The notes beneath the pieces were generated by a model. It was given only the letters and a program-made list of their open reading frames with translations. It had not been told where the DNA came from and ran no database searches. Below, piece by piece: positions 33,061-42,399 of a stretch of 64,000 nucleotides of DNA. This stretch comes from Takakia lepidozioides. Taxonomy: Eukaryota > Streptophyta > Takakiopsida > Takakiales > Takakiaceae. The stretch is from contig CM060732.1 of assembly GCA_030704615.1 (NCBI GenBank), positions 42,947,053 to 43,011,052 of the forward strand. The letters run 5' to 3'. A program made the translations under genes and the position numbers. How positions within the stretch are numbered: the stretch's first letter is position 1; each line of letters begins with the position of its first letter.

Positions 33061-34637
33061 TCTATTAAAATTCAGACATGGCCGTGACTGAGAACACCAG
33101 AGAGACGATTTCAAGTCTCCACAGGGCCAAAATCCCTGTAAAAACTCATATGACACCCTCCGACGACTAATCCGAGAACACCGTCTGGAGCATATTGTGA
33201 GTTCCTAAACTTATTAGTAGGCACGAGACGGTAATGGGAGGTGCGAGAAGCAACCGCTCATTCCCGTGGCCCCTATCACATGTCAGGCACCTTGGATGCC
33301 CCAGAAGGGAACAGAGAACGTTACTGTTTTTCTATAGTACCCTTCATGGGAACTTCAAAGGAATTCTGACGTTTACTACCTCTCTGGATCATTGGGAACA
33401 GTTGTGTGAATTCATAAAAAACATGGGGTTCATGTTGTGTTCATGGGGTGAGATTCATCAGATGGTGGATAGTTGACTAGTATGTACGGAGGGTGGCAGT
33501 GTTGGTCGGGAATAAGGCCCTTTTCTCACGAGCGGCAGTGGAAGAGAGCCTCTCACACCCCTACTTCCACCCACTTTTCCAATGAAAAATGACACATAGG
33601 CAAGGGTGGATGTTGCAGCCGACACAGAGTGGAAGTTGATAGACATTCCATGGGTGATATTCAATCGTGGAGTGGCCACTGCTTGCCAATACCACTGCTG
33701 AAGTGAGTGTCAACCGGTGTTGGGCGGGTATGACAATTTGGGTCAAAAATATTCTTACATCCATCGATATCCTGAAGTAGTGAAGAACCACAAATTTGGT
33801 ATTAATTATGGAATAATTTTCATATTAAATTAAGACCCCACGAGGAATATTTGGGTGCCCGGAAATTATTAATTAATTGCTAGGGGTTGATCACTGATTA
33901 GTTGATAGTAAAGTAACTAATTAACTTGGTTGACTAGTAAGTAGTAAATAGTGGGATTACGGTTGAGTAGTAAGTGTCATCCGTCAGGTACCGACGGAAT
34001 ATAAAAAGGTGGCAGTAACTGCAATCATCATTATTTTCAAACCCTAACCGTGCTTGGGGGCTGCTACTAACTAGAGATGGATAGATGATTCATTGTAAGT
34101 CTCTGAATGCATGGATGATAAATGGATGGAGATCAGTTATATTTAGATTTTTAGGCTTCAACGTAAACCATTCATTCATTGAACTAGGCATCCAATATTT
34201 AGGGCTCTGATTTCTTTTACTTTTTCTTTTCTTTTTTCTGTTTCTGTTAGGTGATTTCAATTTTACGACATCCGCGCTTCTTTTTTGTTTTTCTGGAAAA
34301 CTGGACAACCATTTCGAGCACGAATGAGTGAGTTAGTCTGAACCACTAATTGAATTGAATCTCTTGTAGCCTAAGCCTGTTTACAATTGATCTGTGACCT
34401 AATTTCAATTTCTTCAACATCAAGTTTGACTAATGATGACGGGATAGATAATAATTAGGCTTTCTTGAAACCCAATATTCACTGAATTTGTGGACACTTT
34501 ACTACTTTTGTTTTTAAAGAAAAGAGGGTCTTCTTCTTTTTCTTTTTTTAAGGGAAAAAAAAATATGTGGACACTACTATAGTGCACAACAGCAGCTATG
34601 TTTATCAGTATGTTATTTAAGGCCTTGGCTCAGTCAC
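33061..34637. other. AT-rich sequence, no gene recognised
   Basis: 33720-34080 has LTR-like properties: it begins near TGTTGGGCGGGTATGAC and contains an AATATAAAAAGG TATA-like box at 34001. No second LTR, primer-binding site or polypurine tract was found, so at most it is a solo LTR. No coding region. Confidence 0.3.
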
Positions 34638-34647
34638 TATATAAACT
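34638..34647 (+). promoter_or_regulatory. TATA box of the 34.76 kb gene
   Basis: CTATATAAAC lies about 112-121 bases upstream of the ATG at 34759, a normal plant TATA-to-start distance with a short 5' untranslated region. Confidence 0.5.
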
Positions 34648-34758
34648 AAGTCTTCGGAGCGGCTTACCAACAACTTGTGTGTGCGTCTGTGTGATCTTGC
34701 CATAGGTTTGGGAAGGGAGGAAGAGGTTTAGGTCCAGCTAAAGGATTGATTGCTTGCA

Positions 34759-35230
34759 ATGAAGACTGTGCAACGAATTCGTATGGTTCCTTGTTCCTTC
34801 CTTCTTGTTTCTGATTTTGTTAGTAGGGAGTGTGCAAGCTGCAAGTGAAGGTGTTGGGAACAAGCATGATTCAGAGGGTGTAGTGCTAGGTGATTTGGAC
34901 CTCAACAACAAACCTAGTGATTCTAGTCCTTTGAGTAGTTTTGGGCCTTCTGTTGGTCGTGTTCTTGGAGCCCTAGGAAGTCCTCTAGGGCCCGTTGGTG
35001 ATGGTTCTCAGAGTAGAAATCCAAGCGATGAAGGAATTCCTGATGGAGGTATTGGCAATAACCTCAATAGTAGTGAAAAGAGTCATGGAAGTTTTGGACA
35101 TGTCGGAGATTATCCCAATATTGGGGGCCTCGGTCCAGGATTTCCAAGTGGTGGCCTTCCAGGTAGTTCATGCGAGAGTTGCTCGTCACAACCTCAAAGC
35201 GACACTCCTCGCGTCGCTCACATGTTTTCA
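34759..35230 (+). pseudogene. small secreted Gly/Ser-rich protein, frameshifted
   Basis: The ATG at 34759 gives MKTVQRIRMVPCSFLL. One base out of frame the sequence continues SFLFLILLVGSVQAASEG, a hydrophobic core with a typical signal-peptide cleavage site (VQA/AS). The joined product would be secreted. The mature part is Gly/Ser/Pro-rich (GPSVGRVLGALGSPLGPVG, GGLGPGFPSGGLPGSS) and ends near CESCSSQ before the frame enters the GCGACGCC repeat block at about 35205. A promoter-like TATA box upstream supports a former gene. The frameshift in the leader and the inserted repeat at the 3' side argue that it is broken, unless a short intron lies in the leader. Family unknown. Confidence 0.45.
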
Positions 35231-35640
35231 TGCACCCTCTACTACAGAAACCAAAAAATGATCAAAGTCATTTTTAGCGACGCCTCAGATGTTGCTACAA
35301 ATGACTTATCCAAGAAAAACAACTCGGAAGCGACGCCCAGGGAGTTGCATTTAAAATGTGACGTTTTTTTTTTTTTTTTTTTGTTTCTCCCAGGGTGCTT
35401 GAAGCGACGCCCTAGGCGTCGCACCTGGGGTCGACCCCAAGTGCGTCGCACCTGGGTTGCGACATTTTTTTCTTATTTTAGTCCATTGCGACGCAATGGA
35501 GGACTTGGCCAAAATCCACAAAAACGTGGATTTTGGCAGTATATCGGCGATGCCCTAGGCGTCGCAAGATGGGGACGCGGCAGGGGCGTCACGCGGGAGA
35601 GGTGCCACGTGGGGGTAGGCGTCACTAACCCTTCCCTTTT
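35231..35640. repeat. GCGACGCC palindrome-rich element
   Basis: GCGACGCC / GGCGTCGC words occur repeatedly in both orientations, including the near-palindrome GCGACGCCCTAGGCGTCGC at about 35404 and a related GCGATGCCCTAGGCGTCGC at about 35550, plus a T-rich tract at 35365. The edge CTACTACAGAAACC resembles a degenerate CACTA end. It is probably a small non-autonomous DNA transposon inserted into the 3' part of the secreted-protein gene. Confidence 0.5.
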
Positions 35641-36495
35641 CTTGTAATGAATCATCATACGATGCAACCCTTAAACCTAAGGCTCGCATCTGTACCGAAC
35701 CCGCTATTGAATGTCAGGGAAAGAGTGAAATGCCAGTTTTGAACATCATTTGTGAAGGAAGGGATCCGTCGCCAGATGGAGAGGAAAGTGATGAAGAAGG
35801 ATATCCTGGAATATTAGCTGTTGTGAATAGGAAAGACAGTAGGACGGATGCCTATGAGGTCAACACTATGCTCAATCAGCCAGGCACACTGGGAGCCAAG
35901 GCAAGAAGCAAGCTTCCATGTTGAGGAGTCCGCTTCAAAATCCAGGCATGATGTTGGTACAGTTCATCTTACCATGTCAGGCTGTATATATAAACATTTG
36001 ACTGGAATGAAAGGGTGATTCAATTGTTTGACTTCTCTGCTGCCATCTCATGATCTTTTTTCTGCTGCTCAAGTGGATGAAGATTTGGTGTCTTTTAGAG
36101 TTGCTGCTCTTTCATAGGTAACCTCATCCTGGTGGTGTCTGCCTTAGTAAGGACTTGCTTTAATGGTGGGGTCTTGTTCAAGATCATTGTCATTTGCCTT
36201 CCAGACAATTTTGGCTTATTTTTAAATTTGAGAGTTATTGTGGCTGGTTTTGACCTCAATCTGGTATTGGGTGTCAAGGTATTGTATTGAAGAGAATATC
36301 ACTACAACTCGAGTGCCAAAAACAAAGTGGAGTCTTGCCAAAGCAAACGTAGATCGTGGTGTCTCTTCACCCCGAAGGTGTACTGCCATATCTTTCGCAT
36401 TACAAGAGAAGTTGGGCTTTGGCAAATTATTCAAGAGGTAGTCCATTGATCTTCAAACCATTGCTATTGCATGACATAAGCCAATAGTATTACAG
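35641..36495. other. no gene recognised, partial SINE copy at 36.35 kb
   Basis: An ORF at 35730-35924 (GRDPSPDGEESDEEGYPGIL) is acidic and may be an upstream exon of the trihelix-like gene, but this is unproven. 36341-36400 shares GGTGTCTCTTCACC and AAGG.TACTGCC with the SINE at 19.3 kb. Confidence 0.3.
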
Positions 36496-36659
36496 CATTT
36501 GTTGAGGATTTGGCTCGGATAGAACAAGCCAAGATGGAGATGCATAAGGACTTGGAGCGGCAACCCACTGAAGCTGACCTTAGACGCACTGAAATGTTGC
36601 TCAATAATCAGTTGGAAATTGCAAAGCTTGTTGCTAGAAGTCGCAAGCGTAAGGCGTAG
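36496..36659 (+). CDS. terminal exon of a trihelix / SANT-like DNA-binding factor
   Basis: After the acceptor AGTATTACAG the frame reads AFVEDLARIEQAKMEMHKDL, then ERQPTEADLRRTEMLLNNQL and EIAKLVARSRKRKA, and stops at 36659. Plant trihelix factors of the ASIL / 6b-interacting type end in just such a helix (...FxEVYxRxExAKxxMxxDLExQRxExxxxxxxxQLELxKxxRxKRK) with a basic tail. The exon is fully open for 54 codons. The DNA-binding trihelix itself is not found upstream in this window, so the gene is partial or a retained 3' exon. It is probably a coiled coil for dimerisation plus a nuclear localisation signal (RSRKRKA). Confidence 0.5.
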
Positions 36660-37501
36660 TCATAATCATCTTCTTCTTAGTCCGATTAAGGTGAGACAAT
36701 GCACTATTGCTAATGATGCATGCATGTGCGTGGTGTTGTTTCTTGCATCAAGTTGTCAGTAGAGTAAAGAATGTTCAGAAGGGAATCTGGGAGACTAGAA
36801 TCAACGGGGAATCAACATCTCCTACAAACTTTGGGCATGTTCCAACTCAACTCATTAAAACTGTGACAACCCTAGGCAAGATACATTTTTTGTCTCTTCT
36901 TCCTTATGTCTGGCTTTGGGATTGAAGATGGGTGCAATGATCAAGATGCTATGGCAAGTAAACTTCTTGAGTAGATCTCAATCTGTCTGTCTTCCTCTCT
37001 GCCAGTCTTTGTGGCTTATTTCATGAGCTTGTTGCATCTAACTCGTTTGTTGGGATTCATCTAGTTTGGGATCCTTTTGCAATACTGTTATCCTACATTT
37101 CCACTGGTGATTTGGACACTGATGTGCTTATGTCATGTAGAGTCCTTGTTTTAATGGCCTTGTAGTGATGCACTCACATGGATGTGGATGGGATTGCCAG
37201 GGGGGCACTTTGCCGGATCCCAAAGAAACTAAAAATGGAGAGACCCTAGGATTTACAAGTGCAAGTGCTTTTGGGACGAGAGAAGAAGAGAGCAGCTATA
37301 TTCAGCTCAGTTATTTCCCTCCCATTCCAGTCTTCAACTAGAGAGGTTCGCATGTCGAACTAAATCGAAATGGTTCCAGTATCAACAAAGAAACAAAAGC
37401 AGTTTGTCGTGCACCTAAACATCGTGCTACAACATACATCCAAGCACATCTTTGAGGCACTCACGCAGAAGTGTTGATAGATTTTAGTGCTAGTACCCCT
37501 A
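36660..37501. other. 3' flank, no gene recognised
   Basis: Only short ORFs without family resemblance. Composition is unremarkable up to the edge of the inverted-repeat element at 37502. Confidence 0.4.
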
Positions 37502-38962
37502 GGGGCTCCTCTCCTTGCCTTAGATGCTTCAATAAACCTATCATGGTAAATTTAGTCATGGTTAACTAGAATTACCTACTTCTAGTTAACTAGGACATTT
37601 TGGATATTTGTATTGGTATTTTGTGTGGTGGGACTTCATTTGGTCTCACATGCCAAGTGAGGTGTCAAGCCTCACTTGGGACATGGAGATGGGTTTTCCC
37701 CTTGTGAGGGTTGAGGACGGCTCATCTTCTTGTAGTGAAAATGAAAGTGAACACAATGGAAACACTCTTCTTAAGCCTTGATCATTCAAGCTCCCTTCAC
37801 TTGCTAGCTTAAGAGCCATTCTTTTCAAGCTTGAAAGGGCAAAGCTCAAGCCAAAAGCATGCTCCACACATGCATCACCTCATACACAAGGGAATCAACT
37901 TGCTCCCTTCACCTTCTACCTCTCCTCAAGCTTGAAGTTGAGAGCCACACTTGGGAATCATGCTTGAATGATGATCTCTCTTCAAGGACTTCCCACAATT
38001 TGTTCTCCAATTAGCTCTTCCAATGCCCTAAGCTTAATGGCTACACACCACCATCATTGAAAGATTCCTCCACGTCATGCTTCCCTTCTAACCTCTTGAG
38101 CTTCCTAATGCTCTCCAAGTGTTTGCTCTTGTTGTCTTCAAGCCTAAGCCTATGTAGCTCCTTGGCTTCTCTTCCACATTTTGAACTTGTTTAACCCTAG
38201 ATTGATAAAGAAATGAGCACTAACAATCCTTTAGTTACTCTCCACATGCAATGGCCCCTATACCATTGACTCCATAATGCATAGAAATGATTCTCAAACC
38301 CTAGAATCCATGCTTCTACACGCACAAGACTTCCCTTTTGCAATCCTTGCAAATCTTGTGGCAAACAAGTTGGACTTCTTGAGCTCTCCAACAACTTGGA
38401 AACACCACGAGTATCTTCCCTTGCAACACCTTGCAAGCCTTGTGATACAAGAGCTAAAATCTCCTAGCTCTCAACCTCTTTAAGATACAAGTGCAAAACT
38501 AATCCTTACACTCCGCACTCACAATCATAAGGTCATCTTCTTGTAGTGAAAATGAAAGTGAACACAATGGAAACACTCCACTCATGAATCCACTCAATCA
38601 CATAAACTAAGTCAAGCCAATGGCACATTTGCTAAAAGAATCCACCCTACAAAGCCCTCACCACACTCACTCTCAATACCTAGAGTTATGGAGGTGGAAG
38701 AGGCTCATGGAGGCTCAACTACAAGAAGATGAGTCCTCATCAACCCACACAAGGGGAAAACCTATCCCTATGTTGGGACTTCATTTGGTCTCACATGCCA
38801 AGTGAGGTGTCAAGCCTCACTTGGGACATGCTGGGACGTGCACAAAATACAAATATGAATATCCAAAATGTCCTAGTTAACTAGAAGTAGGTAATTCTAG
38901 TTAATCATGACTAAAACCATGTCAGGTTTATTGAAGCATTTAAGGCAAGGAAATGAGCCCCC
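37502..38962. mobile_element. non-autonomous DNA transposon with about 235-bp terminal inverted repeats
   Basis: The left end (about 37502-37735: GGGGCTC, TCCTTGCCTTA, TGCTTCAATAAACC, CTAGTTAACTAGGACATTTTG, CACTTGGGACATG, GGTTTTCCCCTTGTG, TCATCTTCTTGTAG) is matched in the same order by the reverse complement of 38718-38962. Inside each end a further hairpin (CCAAGTGAGGTGTCAAGCCT) occurs. A subterminal block (TTGTAGTGAAAATGAAAGTG) at 37730 is repeated directly at 38540. Long TIRs and a non-coding interior of about 1 kb fit a Mutator-like or foldback element without transposase. A target-site duplication was not found by eye, partly because the right end runs into tandem repeats. Confidence 0.75.
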
Positions 38963-39450
38963 AAGTAGGGTAGTACACTAACCTGGTTTTTGGTATATGG
39001 TAAGAGTACTAATGGTTTAGGGTAATAAGTGTCAGGCTTAAGCTTAGGGTAAGGATTGAGGCCAGGGTAAAGGAATGGGTAAGGATTTAGGGTTTGGATT
39101 TAGGGTAGTTGAAAGGGACAAACAAATATAGAAGACTCACACATGGTAGTACAATAACTTGGTTTGGAGTGTAAGTAGGGTAGTACACTAACCTGGTTTT
39201 TGGTATATGGTAAGAGTAATGGTTTAAGGTAGTAAGTGTCAGGCTTAATCTTAGGGTAAGGATTAAGGCCAGGGTAAGGGTTTAGGGTTTGGATTTATGC
39301 GAGTACACAAAGGTTTTTGGTATATGGTAAGAGTAATAGTTTAGGGTACTAAGTGTCCGGCTTAAGCCTATGGAAGGGTTAAGGGAAGGGTAAAACGAAG
39401 GGTAAGGATTTAGAGGTGATGGTAAAGGTATAAATGGACAAACAAATATA
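38963..39450. repeat. tandem repeats rich in TTTAGGG-like words
   Basis: A unit of about 200 bases (GTAGGGTAGTACACTAACC, TTTTTGGTATATGGTAAGAG, AAGTGTCAGGCTTAAGC, AGGGTAAGGATT, GGATTTAGGG) occurs about twice fully (38965, 39176) and again partially (39310). Within it GATTTAGGGT, GGTTTAGGGT and TTAGGGTAAGG resemble degenerate plant telomere heptamers (TTTAGGG). Confidence 0.65.
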
Positions 39451-39781
39451 GAAGACTCGCACTCACTAGAACGAGACATTGCAAAAAAACATTTAGACCG
39501 GATTGGAAAAGAAAGAATCCAAGGGTTGTGCTAGCTTTTTTTTTTTGGGCGCATTGTCTGTTTTGTAAGCCAAAATCCCCCATGTCACGAATATATGTAG
39601 ATGAACAGAATGTACAACAGTGCAAAGTCCAACACGGCAGAAAGAAAATAGATGAACGTCCACTGCCCACTCGAGGTTCATTGCGACAGAAAAAAAAGAC
39701 AGGAAACATCACCCAACGCAAACACGAAGGGAAAGAAGCGTAAAGAAATTTTTAATGAAAGACCGGAAATAACCTCAACAT

Positions 39782-40207
39782 TTAGTCCATGGATGGAAAA
39801 TGGTTCGCAAGAAGGAAACCTTCAGGTATCTGGCTGAAGATTAGCAACCTCCAAATTCGCGCGCGCATCATTGCTTCCACCGCTGTAATTCTCTTGGTGT
39901 TATTTCTTGTCGTATTTTTTCGTGGCAGCATTGTCCACACGACATTGTTCACGTGGATCCATTGAGCAGGATCTGACGGGTTGTACTCCCAAACTTTTGA
40001 CCAACAGTCCCTGTACCTCTCAAAGTCTGAGGAGTTACCTCCTTTCTTCGGTCTCCACCACTCCACCTTCACTTTCTTAAAATTAGGATCTTCCCTTTCT
40101 CGGATGACATCTGAAATTGCCATTCCCATCCAAACCAGGCACGTCGTTGGGTCATGAGGGCGAACGAGCACAAAAAACCCTTTCTCAATATCCTTGAATG
40201 GATTCAA
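39782..40207 (-). CDS. C-terminal domain of a transposon-associated or unknown protein
   Basis: The minus frame reads NPFKDIEKGFFVLVRPHDPT, TCLVWMGMAISDVI, FKKVKVEWWRPKKGGNSSDF, ERYRDCWSKVWEYN, PAQWIHVNNVVWTMLPRKNT and TAVEAMMRARIWRLL, and stops at 39782. The pattern (GxFVxVxxxD....WxGxA.......F..VxVxWWxP.......RYxxCWxxxW......WIxxxxVxWxxxxR) is one I associate with C-termini of plant transposon-linked proteins, close to a BAH/Tudor-like beta barrel. I cannot name the family. Directly upstream on this strand the CACTA-like terminus at 40209 interrupts the gene, so only the 3' exon remains. Confidence 0.4.
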   Translation of the reverse strand: MNPFKDIEKGFFVLVRPHDPTTCLVWMGMAISDVIREREDPNFKKVKVEWWRPKKGGNSSDFERYRDCWSKVWEYNPSDPAQWIHVNNVVWTMLPRKNTTRNNTKRITAVEAMMRARIWRLLIFSQIPEGFLLANHFPSMD

Positions 40208-40208
40208 G

Positions 40209-40540
40209 CACTACAACAGATTGCGGCTTTTACGACTCCCATGGGTGCGCAGTCATGACAGATTTGTGGCAGAAATGCCATTTGCAGTCGTAAAATGCTT
40301 TTGAAGTCATAATGCAGGTCTGGGGAAGGCGTATATGCGACTGCATGGCTCCGGACTCTGCGGAACACAGGTCAAACATGTTTGACCACGAATATTGGCA
40401 TGGCAGATATGACTACCAGTCATGGTCATGGCTACACTAGAATGACGTGTGTATATTGCTAGAAAGACATATGACTTCATGACTCTCACTCTAATGCATT
40501 CTGCCAGATCATCACATGGATGAATCACTACATGACTGCA
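40209..40540 (+). mobile_element. CACTA-like transposon terminus 2
   Basis: It starts CACTACAACAGATTGCGG and then CTTTTACGAC; the CGGCTTTTACG block is identical to the terminus at 4152. Subterminal words GCAGTCATGAC, AGTCGTAAAA, GAAGTCATAA, CAGTCATGG and CATGACTGCAC follow in both orientations. The opposite end was not found before the SINE at 40.65 kb, so the copy is truncated or the SINE inserted in it. Confidence 0.6.
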
Positions 40541-40647
40541 CATGTCAACACATGCTTTTCTGGTTATATATATAATATATGAGTATTTATATTTTGAAAA
40601 AACGGAGACTCTGACCACTAGAATCAATTTAAAAAAAAAAAAAAAAA

Positions 40648-40853
40648 CACATCGGCTGGTAAGTGCAGAGTGTGTCGCCCTGGTGGTTTGGGGTTCAAAC
40701 CCGCTGCCTTATCCCGTGTGTGGGATTGTTCGTGACAATATGTCTGGGCGTTGATCGTCCTGTACGTCTTATGGCCCATAAATGAAGGCGGGTGAATTTT
40801 CCCCCCTCCTCAAGGACCTGTGGTTTCCTTTAAGAAAAGAAAAAAAAGAAAAG
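40648..40853 (+). mobile_element. tRNA-derived SINE 2
   Basis: It follows an A17 tract (40631-40647). CATCGGCTGGTAAGTGCAGA resembles a tRNA A box, and GGGGTTCAAACCCGC at 40690-40704 is a clear B box. The body ends with TTTAAGAAAAGAAAAAAAAG. Same design as the minus-strand SINE at 19.3 kb. Confidence 0.6.
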
Positions 40854-41099
40854 AAATCAAAGAGGGGCTTTTAGGGTTTACAAAAAGGTTAAAAAACTTA
40901 AAAAGTTGCCCATCACGGTAGCGTGAACAGACTTAGAGCGAGCGGGAGGGAGAGAGAGAGAGGGTTGGGACTTAGAGCGAGCGAGCGGGAGAGAGGGCAA
41001 ACATGCATGGGAGGCCCGCAGTTGGATCAACCTTCGCATTTGGAGCAAGCAACCCTAGAAACGCTACGGTATGTGTGCGAGGAGGTTTCGGCTGGGAGC

Positions 41100-41243
41100 C
41101 CGCCGTTCTTGGGAGAGTCGGCTTCGTCTTAGCAGGCCGTGTTTCAATCTCTACCCGCTCGGCCCTGATTTTACAGCACGGAGCAGAGCTGGCATGAGTT
41201 TCTAAAAGATCCTTCACGATGGTGGGACAACCGCAATCGCAAG
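41100..41243 (+). pseudogene. OSB-like PDF first-half exon end
   Basis: After a leader shared with the other OSB copies (TTCTTGGGAGAGTC, GGCCGTGTTTCAATCT), 41179-41243 reads STEQSWHEFLKDPSRWWDNR and then NRK, with a GTGTGG donor. This is the conserved first half of a PDF motif. Its other half would be the exon starting at 41434. The exon is open over this piece, but the upstream part (the OB-fold) is absent. Confidence 0.7.
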
Positions 41244-41433
41244 GTGTGGCTTTTTCTTAATGTACGATGTGAAGAAGTTTGTCCATCCTGCAAATCTGGG
41301 TTGTTGGCTCCTGTTAGTACCATGATTTGGTATTCTTCCTGATGTTTACAAGGTTCTTGGGAGAGTTAGCTTGGTCTTAGCAGGCCGTGTTTCAATCTCT
41401 GCCCACTTAGCTGCACCGTGGTGGTTCTCACTG

Positions 41434-41686
41434 ACCAATCCGACATTACCTGACTACAGAAACAAGCAGCACACTGAAGAGGTCCTCTTGGGTTCATGGT
41501 CAGTCAAATCCTCCATGGGCCATGACACAAGGTCGAGGACAATGTGGTGAGGGCACCTTCTTCTTCGACCTATTTCAGCCTGTTTTGCCCTCTCATCAGA
41601 CTCGGCCCTTCATTTGCAGCACGGAGCAGAGTTGGCATGAGATTTTTAAAGATCCTTCACGATGGTGCGACAACCGCAATGGCAAG
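41434..41686 (+). pseudogene. OSB-like exon, PDF second half to next first half
   Basis: It reads TNPTLPDYRNKQHTEEVL, then after a one-base insertion GQCGEGTFFFDLFQPVLPS, then STEQSWHEIFKDPSRWCDNR and a GTGTGG donor. The layout equals the minus-strand exon at 8.0-8.24 kb. The acceptor before TNPT is CACTG instead of CACAG. It is followed by the same roughly 190-base intron-like sequence. It is a tandem duplicate of a single OSB exon, damaged by the insertion and by splice-site loss. Confidence 0.75.
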
Positions 41687-41875
41687 GTGTGGCTTTTCCT
41701 TAATGTACGATGTGAAGAAGTTTGTCCATCCTGCAAATGTGGGCTGTTGGCTCCTGTTAGTACCATGATTTGGTATTCTTCCTGATGTTTCAAGGTTCTT
41801 GGGAGAGTCAGCTTGGTCTTAGCAGGCCGTGTTTCAATCTCTGCCTGCTCATCTGCACCGTGCTGGTTCTCACAG

Positions 41876-42302
41876 ACCAATCCGACATTACCTGACTACA
41901 AGACACAAGCAGCACACACAAGAGGTCCTTTGGGTTGATGGTCGGTCAAATCCTCTATGGGTTCTTCTTCGACCTATTTCAGCCTGTTTTGCCCTCTCAT
42001 CAGACTCGGCCTTGAGATGCATATTGAATTATGTAAGTTAGCTCGTTGCTCATTGATAAGTAGGGTTGGGGGTGTTTTGCTGGAATGATTGTTGTATGCA
42101 TGATTTTGTGCAGAGGCATAGATAGCTGAAGGAGCAGGGATAGAGTGTGGAAGAGGGCCAGATTTCAAGCTCCAGATTATCTATGATTCCCTGTGGAAGG
42201 ATAGATACAAGAAACCTGCATGGGTAGATGGTCAATTGGAAGCCGCAGCAGCAGCAGCACAATTGATACAATCAAGCACTGCTAATGAAGGCACCTTCTG
42301 AA
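41876..42302 (+). pseudogene. OSB-like 3' modules with intact acceptor
   Basis: Here the intron 3' end is intact (TTCTCACAG) and the exon starts TNPTLPDYK; a one-base insertion follows, although downstream LWVDGRSNPLWV is well preserved in the shifted frame. From 42150 the sequence reads EGPDFKLQIIYDSLWK, KPAWVDGQLEAAAAAAQLIQ and SSTANEGTF, then a stop. PDFKLQ...SLW...KPAWV is the canonical end of an OSB PDF motif. The Ala run and the position resemble the end of the 6.7 kb minus copy (WVDGQLETAGAATQLVEQG). Confidence 0.7.
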
Positions 42303-42399
42303 ACACATTTCACCCTATTTTCCCCTCTTATCAGAATCGGCCGTAAATTTTCATGTTCAATTCTGCAAGTTAGCTGGTTGAGTGAATCTAGTTGGAGTG

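Noticed and set aside
33718-34320. Possible LTR retrotransposon
   Set aside because: Only a TG start and a TATA-like box were seen; no paired LTR, primer-binding site or gag-pol sequence.
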